64,000 nucleotides of DNA from Ipomoea triloba (taxonomy: Eukaryota; Streptophyta; Magnoliopsida; Solanales; Convolvulaceae): positions 13,866,384 to 13,930,383 of the forward strand of contig NC_044923.1 of the NCBI RefSeq assembly GCF_003576645.1, given 5' to 3'. The translations under genes were made by a program, and so were the position numbers. Every line of letters begins with the position of its first letter. Positions within the stretch are counted from its first letter, which is position 1. Under the pieces are notes generated by a model. It worked only from the letters and a program-made list of their open reading frames with translations. It was not told where the DNA came from and made no database searches. Positions 58,678-64,000 of the stretch are shown here, one piece after another.

Positions 58678-59370
58678 ATATTATAGTTTATTTTTAACTG
58701 AAACATGAATTTAAAATCAAACAGGTTAAATTCGAGTTCAAAATCGAACTCGTACTTGAGTTCGAGCTCAAATTCAAGCTCGAACTCGAGCTGCTCGAGC
58801 CGAACTCGAGCAGCTCGAAAATTGCCGAGCTCGAGCTCGAGCATCAAATTTCAAGCTCGATCGAGCTCGAGCTCGAACTCGAGCCGAGCCTTCCCTAATG
58901 AGCTCAAGCTCAAGCCACCCTAGGTTCGAGCTCGGCTCGGCTCGTTTACACCCCTACTCTCTAGGGTTCGGACTTGGGTACAAAATGCAGAAAAGTAGCT
59001 TAAATGCTGTGCAGAGTACCGGGCAAACGGCCTACCATACGGCCGTATGAGAGGCCGTATGGTAGGGCATTTCCTTCCTTCGCAGATCGGGGCCATACGG
59101 CCATCCATACGACCGTATGGGAGGCCGTATGGATGGCTTTTCAGCCCTCTTTTCGCCTTCTTCTCCGGATCTTCTTGGGTGCACTCCTCCCGACCTCTAA
59201 CATCGTTCCTTTACGCTCCAAAAGACTTCCAAATGACTCATTGCAACCATTTTATCGAAAGAACATCAATTCACACAAACAAGTCATAGTTTCCAACTCA
59301 ACTACAAGCATTTTGTTATAAAAAAGGTTAAAGAATGGGGTGAAAAACGTGTTACAAATCAAAGACATCA
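57543..59370 (-). repeat. Element D 5' LTR, interrupted by a hAT MITE
   Basis: Matches 35215-40912. It is 1318 bp without the MITE and one CTCTCTAG. Palindrome CATACGGCCGTATG at 59036-59049 and CCATACGACCGTATGG (one mismatch) at 59105-59120, with GGCCGTATGG echoes. On the minus strand a CATTTAAGC box follows at 59007-58998. Confidence 0.92.
58455..58956. mobile_element. hAT-type MITE (502 bp), TSD CTCTCTAG
   Basis: Inverted ends TAGGGGTGTAAA / TTTACACCCCTA and an 8-bp duplication CTCTCTAG (58447-58454, 58957-58964). Both halves are filled with GAGCTCGAGCTCG-type repeats on both strands, and the centre holds an (AT)n-(AC)n microsatellite (about 58606-58674). It is absent from the other D LTR, so it inserted after D or was inherited from its template. 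No coding. Confidence 0.9.
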
Positions 59371-61393
59371 TGACCGTAGTGAAAATAATCTGTATGAACA
59401 AATGGTTTTTTATGTATCTGGTCCATCATTTTTTCCATTAAATGCCGAGAACGACCAAGATGAAGAGCCACATAGTAGTGCAAAAAACTTCTATGATTTG
59501 TTAAATGCTGCGAGACAACCTTTATCAATGAATGTTGGTGAAGAAACAGAGCTAGCATATACATTGAGGATGATGAATATTAAGACAACTTTTAATATAC
59601 CACACCTAGCAATGGATCAGATATTTGAGTATAATAATTAGATGATGGGTCCCGATAATCGAGTACCTACCAGGTATTATGATGCAAAAAAATTACTTAC
59701 AAAGCTTGGTCTTGGACATGAGAAGATTGATTGTTGTGTGAACAGTTGTATGTTGTACTATAAGTTTGAAATCAATGACAAGCACTGTAAGTTTTGTAGT
59801 GAGCCAATACCGCATCATTTGGGATTCAGAGGATTTCAAGAAGACTGTTGCGAAGAATAAAAAAAATAGAAATTTGGATTGCGAGGGATTGGGACCGTCA
59901 CTGCACACTACAGGTTCAATTCCCATTACTGAGCACAGGAGAAGATTGGTAAGTCTTTAAGTGATTACTATTTAAATACAGCTTCTAGTTAAAAAACGAT
60001 ATTAATATTTAGTTTATTGTTCTTGAATAGAAAGAAAAGTTGGGAGAAGAGCCATCTCATGCAGCGTTGTTTCAGGCCACACACAAACGCAAAAAGACAA
60101 ATGAGTTTGTGTGCAAAAAGGCTCAACAAGTAATGGTAAGATATTAAAACTTTTCCTAGACCTTGTAATATTTCTTTTACTCTTTTTCAGATTGATACCC
60201 TAAACTTACTAGCTACTAAACATGAGACTGATAATTTGTTGCCTTTAAAAACTTCTTTATCACCACCCTTTAGACAATATTTGTTAAACATTTCAGTGGG
60301 GTGTGATGGGATACTGCTTGAATGTTGAATGGTATAATACTTGAATGTTGGCAACGGGGTGGGATGGGATACTGCTGCTTGACTGGAGTATGGATTAGAA
60401 TTTTGTTTAGTTTTATTTTGGAAAGGGCAATTGGTGGTGGGATCTAGGTTGTTTTGGCTGCCATTGCTTAAACAGAGTATGAGTGAGGAAAAAAGAAAAG
60501 TTAGACTAGGTTTTGGCTTTCATATGGATGTTGGTATTTTGTTAGGTGGACAACTGATTGACAAAAAAGTATACTTGGGTTCTTTTATTGGCAATGTATT
60601 TGAGCTTATTGACTTATCATAAAAAAAATGGTATAATACTTACACTACATAATGTTGCATTTGTTGATTTTGAAAATGGTATAAGTGCTTTTGAACAAGC
60701 TTGTATTACTTGCACAAGTGAATGTTATAATACTTCCTTTAATTGCACAAGTTTTTGCAAGTATGCATAATACACTACACTGCTTTTGTATGCTTTTACC
60801 AATCAAGTGAATGGTATAATACTTGCACACGTGAATGGTTTCTTACATATTATAAGTCACTGCTTTTGTCTCTTTTGAACAAGCTTTTTATTATATTACT
60901 TGCACAAGTGAATGGTATAATACTTCTTTTAATTGCATAAGTTATTGAAAGTATGCATAATACACTACACTGCTTTTGTTTGCTTTTGCCAATCAAGTAT
61001 AATGCTTTCTTGCATATTATAAGTGTAAAAAAATATTTATCAATATAGGGGGCTGTAACTCAAATGCAACAAACTCAACCTGAGCTTGGAGACTCAGTTG
61101 CATGGTATGAGGCTGCTGGTGGTCTCAAGAAAAGAGGGTGTGTTTTTGGATTCGGATCAGATACCCAACACTACTTCCCGGAGGCTGTGAGGCTAAACAA
61201 CTCAAAATCTGGACAACCATCTACAAATGAAGAACTTGTGCAATTAAAGGAAGAGAATAAGCAGATCTTGGACAAAGTTCAAAGGCTCGAAGCTGAAATT
61301 GATGCACTTAAAGGTACAATTCTGCAATCGGTCCAATCTAATTCTCCTAATTTGCATGAAGCCGGCAGCCATGAAAGCAGTGGTGTTGGTTAG
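59371..61393 (+). pseudogene. CACTA transposase: TNPD-like N-part joined to TNPA-like C-part
   Basis: Continues the gene from 35214. First comes a TNPD-like block: SSAKNFYDLLNAARQPL, an in-frame TAG at 59639-59641, then KKLLTKLGLGHEKIDCCVN, CMLYYK and CKFC. At about 59815 the reading changes frame and family to a TNPA/Transposase_24-like protein: WDSEDFKKTVAKNKKNR, an intron with GTAAG at about 59950, then EPSHAALFQATHKRKK (about 60030-60135). A last exon from about 61050 has AWYEAAGGLKKRGCVFGFGS, YFPEA and a leucine-rich coiled coil (EELVQLKEENKQILDKVQRL), stop 61391-61393. The catalytic transposase core between the two parts is missing, so an internal deletion fused them. Confidence 0.75.
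60140..61045 (+). other. Intron-like AT-rich interval in the CACTA gene
   Basis: No exon seen. Contains several imperfect copies of TTGCACAAGTGAATGGTATAATACTT (units near 60710, 60805, 60900), a small local repeat family. Likely intronic. Confidence 0.4.
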
Positions 61394-61784
61394 GTGACTT
61401 CGGGTTGAATGATGATACACAATATCCTTTTCAAGCAGAATAGATCAAAGATTCTAACCTTTTTTTTTTGTGATGCTACTTGGGATTATAAATGTATGAA
61501 GTCTTTGATCTGTAAAGTAGCATTAACCGTTTTTTTGTGATGCTACTTGTGATTATAAATGTACGAAGTCTTTGATTGGTAAAGTAGCATTTAGAATTGA
61601 AAACTAGTTTTTTGAAGGTGAATATTAGAATCAGAACACTGTATAACTAAATTTACTATTTAAATCTATATTATTTTGTATGGTTATGCAATTATTACCT
61701 TGTTTTAAAATGTGTTAAAGCACGCAGCGTATAATTTGTAAAAAAAATGCACATTGAAATAGTAGTTTTTTAAAATATTACTTA
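61394..61784 (+). other. CACTA 3' non-coding region
   Basis: No gene. A segment of about 70 nt around TTTTTTTGTGATGCTACTTG is repeated (about 61462 and 61532). Confidence 0.4.
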
Positions 61785-62191
61785 TTATTTCCGACCACCT
61801 GTGGTCGGAAAAAATATTTCTTAGGTGGTCCGAATTTTTCGACCACCAAGTGGTCGGTATTTTCGACCACATCTCTAAAGTGGTCGGACAATAAACGACC
61901 ACCACCAAATATGTGGTCCGAATTTTCCGACCACAAAGTGGTTGGAAACACCGGACTTGGTGGTCGGAAAATTCGGACCACCCTTTTTGGTGGTGGTCGA
62001 TTATTGTCCGACCACTTTAGAGATGCGGTCGGAAATACCGACCACTTCCCTTGATGGTCGGTATTACCGACCAAGGATTTTCCGGACACCCCATTTGGTC
62101 GGAAAGAGGTCGGAAAAGGGTGTTCCCGACCGGTTTTAGGGTGTTTCCGACCACTTTGTGGTGGTCGGAAAAAACGTGATTTCCAGCAGTG
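61785..62191 (+). repeat. CACTA right subterminal repeat array and terminus
   Basis: Very dense CCGACCAC / GTGGTCGG cores on both strands, ending TTTCCAGCAGTG. It mirrors the left array at 33869-34242. TAC follows at 62192-62194. Confidence 0.8.
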
Positions 62192-62292
62192 TACGCTACT
62201 AGATAATGAATATTAAATTAATTTATTTTAATTACTAAATGCTTATTAAATTTAATTTTTAAAAGGGAAATCAATAAAATGTTATTAATCAA

Positions 62293-62477
62293 CACTATAA
62301 GAAAAATCAAATATATCAATGGAAAATTTTATAGATAAACTATTGAAACTTATAGGTGTTTAATTTAATAATTAATATCTGTAAATAAATTACTAAAATT
62401 CGTAGGTAAATTAGTAATATTGGTTGATACTTAATTCGTAGGTAAATTTGTATTTATTTCAATGTTTTCGGCTAGTG
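62293..62477. repeat. Possible small CACTA-like MITE
   Basis: Starts CACTATAAGAAAA and ends TTTTCGGCTAGTG, an imperfect inverted pair with CACTA-type ends. Inside are repeated ATTCGTAGGTAAATT segments. The expected 3-bp duplication is not clear (CAA against AAA), so this is tentative. Confidence 0.4.
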
Positions 62478-63297
62478 AAATGAGATAATGCAATCATTTA
62501 TTTGTTTCTTCATTTTTTTCTATATTTTGTCTCGCAATGGATCTCTAACTCAGAACTATAATTTGATTATTTCTTATTTTTCTAATTTGAAACTTCAAAT
62601 CCATGAAATATATGTTTATTGATATTATTGAATATACTAAAAAATGTCATCATTTTTTTAGTCTTTGTAAGCTTATGGTTCTTGAAACGGACGGTAAATA
62701 TATTACCAGAAATATTTTGTATATGTGAAGAGAGATAGATTGTGTTGTTATAGTCTCAGTCCATCCAAAGTTTCAGAGTTTTCCCCTACTTGTTACAGGG
62801 GCTGAGCTTTTATACTGTACAACGGTAACAACAACAATAATGGGTATTAATGGGCAAGTGCAACGGTTCCCCCCATAAGTGTCAACGCTCATTGATGAGG
62901 CAGTAGCGCATTGGACTCTAAGAACCGTTCCACCTCCTCCTATTTCACTCTTGACCGTTACCAACTGGCCGTGTTTGATTGTTTTGACTACTTCAGGTCC
63001 AAATGTGCTTCGATCAGAAACAAAAGGTACTTACATGGAGAAAATGATTTACTACCCTTTCACATCGTTTCTATATTCAACAAATTGACAAAGTAAGCTT
63101 GCGATTTTTTGAAAATAAGTTCAATTTTTATTTTTATTATTATTATTATTATTATTTTGTAAAAAGGTGAGCTAAATTGTTGATTGATAAGACTTTGGAA
63201 GTGTAGTAGGATTTGGAACGTAAAGTAATGATTTTGCTACATAAATGTTCATGCTATTTATCATTAGAGTTCTACTACATCGACTCTCATTTTATAC
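62478..63297. other. AT-rich sequence without recognised genes
   Basis: No supported coding region. An (ATT)n tract lies near 63127-63156. Some unique-looking sequence at 62770-63030 could be host DNA. Confidence 0.35.
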
Positions 63298-64000
63298 TGT
63301 AACCCGTCGTCTATTCCGATAAGTTTAGGGTTCGAAAAATATTTTTTTTTAGGCTATGACATTTATGAGATGATCTCTCGGTACTTCAGAAGGATTTTTA
63401 TAAGTGAGACTAGTTATTAATAAGCTGCGATCCACGTACCTGTCACGAACCGAAAAATTTTGAGGATGTATATACAGTTCGAATTTCCCTAGGAAATGGA
63501 TTATTAAGCATGATGCGATTAAGTATGAATTTCCTATTTAGTTCAAGTGAGAATTAGACGAACTATAAGAGTGAAATTTATTACGAACCTCCGTACCACT
63601 GTATTTCGCGAGATACCAGAAAATTGTCCGATTTTAGTGGTTAATGACAGGATTATTTTTAAAATAATTTTGGTATTAAAATTTTCCCGAATCAAATTAT
63701 ATTCCTCCAAACTTTTATCTGATTTAACCCCCAACTGGCAAAGCAAACTTACCCTTCAAGACGCACCATGGGGTTGTGACAAGTGGCACCCTTATTTACC
63801 ATATGGTAAAAATATATTAATTAATTAGGATGGATTATGGGATAAGTCTTGCAAGGGATTAAGCTTAAGCTCCAAGTTTCCCATTTCTACCTCACTTGGC
63901 CGAAATTTTGAGGAGGAAAAAGGGGGAGGAAAATATCATCTTCATCTTTGTGATCCAAGAACTGGGGGAGGAAAATATCATCTTCATCTTTGTGATCCAA
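63298..64000 (-). mobile_element. Partial E-type LTR, inverted, running off the window
   Basis: Starts TGTAACCCGTCGTC, the reverse complement of the end of solo LTR E (GACGAGGGGTTACA). Further pieces also match E in reverse: the GACGGTTCGTGAC-like block near 63440-63455, TTCCTAGGAAATGG near 63486 and a GGCCGAAAT block near 63897. It diverges strongly from E, so it is a different, older copy. Ends with a 42-nt unit repeated in tandem (63922 and 63964). Confidence 0.55.

Larger units (their letters stand above)
35215..59370 (-). mobile_element. Element D: Athila-type Ty3/gypsy retrotransposon, TSD TGACC, with nested insertions
   Basis: Minus-strand element flanked by TGACC (35210-35214 and 59371-59375). 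Order on the minus strand: 5' LTR (57543-59370), tRNA-Asp primer site, gag, protease-RT, RNase H, integrase, hairpin and polypurine tract, 3' LTR (35215-40912). Solo LTR E, element C and a hAT MITE are inserted in it. After removing E plus CATAC, and the MITE plus CTCTCTAG, both LTRs are exactly 1318 bp. The LTRs are very similar, so insertion is fairly recent, though gag and pol already carry stops and frameshifts. About 2.7 kb (44955-47615, or its repeat) is probably an assembly duplication. Confidence 0.9.
33869..62191 (+). mobile_element. CACTA (En/Spm) element split by nested insertions, TSD TAC
   Basis: Left end TACTACTGGAAA at 33869, right end TTTCCAGCAGTG at 62191; CACTACTGG-type ends with one substituted base. 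TAC follows the right end, and TAC precedes the left end in the other assembled copy (TTC here). Both ends carry arrays of TTTCCGACCAC. The interior encodes transposase pieces at 34914-35214 and 59371-61393, in one gene cut by element D. Without D the CACTA element is only about 4.2 kb, so it is a deletion derivative that lacks most of the catalytic protein. Confidence 0.85.

Noticed and set aside
60431..60940. ORFs of 60-70 codons between CACTA exons
   Set aside because: AT-rich with local repeats, no domain, and inside an interval bounded by exon-like sequence; probably intron.
62879..63096. Two overlapping ORFs of about 60-70 codons near the right end
   Set aside because: No domain or codon pattern that supports a gene; they overlap each other and an antisense ORF.

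Overview
The window is repeat-dense plant nuclear DNA with no intact host gene that I can defend. It carries angiosperm-type transposons throughout: Helitrons with RPA-like genes, Ty1/copia, Athila-type Ty3/gypsy with a tRNA-Asp-type primer site (TGGCGCCGTT...), chromovirus-like long LTRs, CACTA/En-Spm, a Mutator-like element and hAT elements. It also has short GT...AG introns and a captured plant-type ribosomal protein S15 exon. A eudicot is likely; I cannot go finer. Three runs of N, each followed by a near-exact repeat of the sequence before it, show that this is a draft assembly with unmerged contig ends.

Layout. 1-5523: 3' part of a Helitron (RPA-like gene, then a broken Rep/helicase gene) ending in a hairpin plus CTAG. 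6494-11820: a GCCTAGGCG-rich element and a decayed copia element whose reverse transcriptase is split by a solo LTR (8563-9818, duplication GTGAT). 11826-20416: a complete LTR element (here 'B', both LTRs 1287 bp, duplication ATTAT) without protease, RT or integrase. 20472-24366: a second GCCTAGGCG element, a Mutator-like element (21393-23171) and a hAT element carrying an RPS15 fragment (23426-24366). 25785-28483: a minus-strand Helitron part with an RPA-like gene. 28559-34257: left end of a CACTA element, assembled twice because 23823-28929 is repeated as 29147-34242. 33869-62191: the CACTA element. Its transposase gene is split by an Athila-type element 'D' (35215-59370, minus, duplication TGACC). 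D in turn holds a chromovirus-like solo LTR 'E' (36261-40635, duplication CATAC), a B-related element 'C' (48838-55364, minus, duplication CTTAC) and a hAT MITE (58455-58956, duplication CTCTCTAG). 63298-64000: an inverted partial copy of the E LTR.

The boundaries check each other. Removing E and the MITE, each with one copy of its target duplication, leaves both D LTRs at exactly 1318 bp.

How the parts relate. B and C share a leader ORF with Pro/Tyr-rich, coiled-coil and acidic regions but have no pol, so they probably depend on an autonomous Athila relative such as D. They and D share non-coding structures with pairing preserved despite sequence change: a stem-loop just after ORF stop codons followed by TTAAAC and a GGGAGGC(A) block, and a hairpin next to the polypurine tract. 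B and C also share a tandem pair of larger stem-loops in the 3' region. Four LTR families carry palindrome modules just upstream of their TATA-like boxes. These shared structured elements are the best candidates here for undescribed biology.
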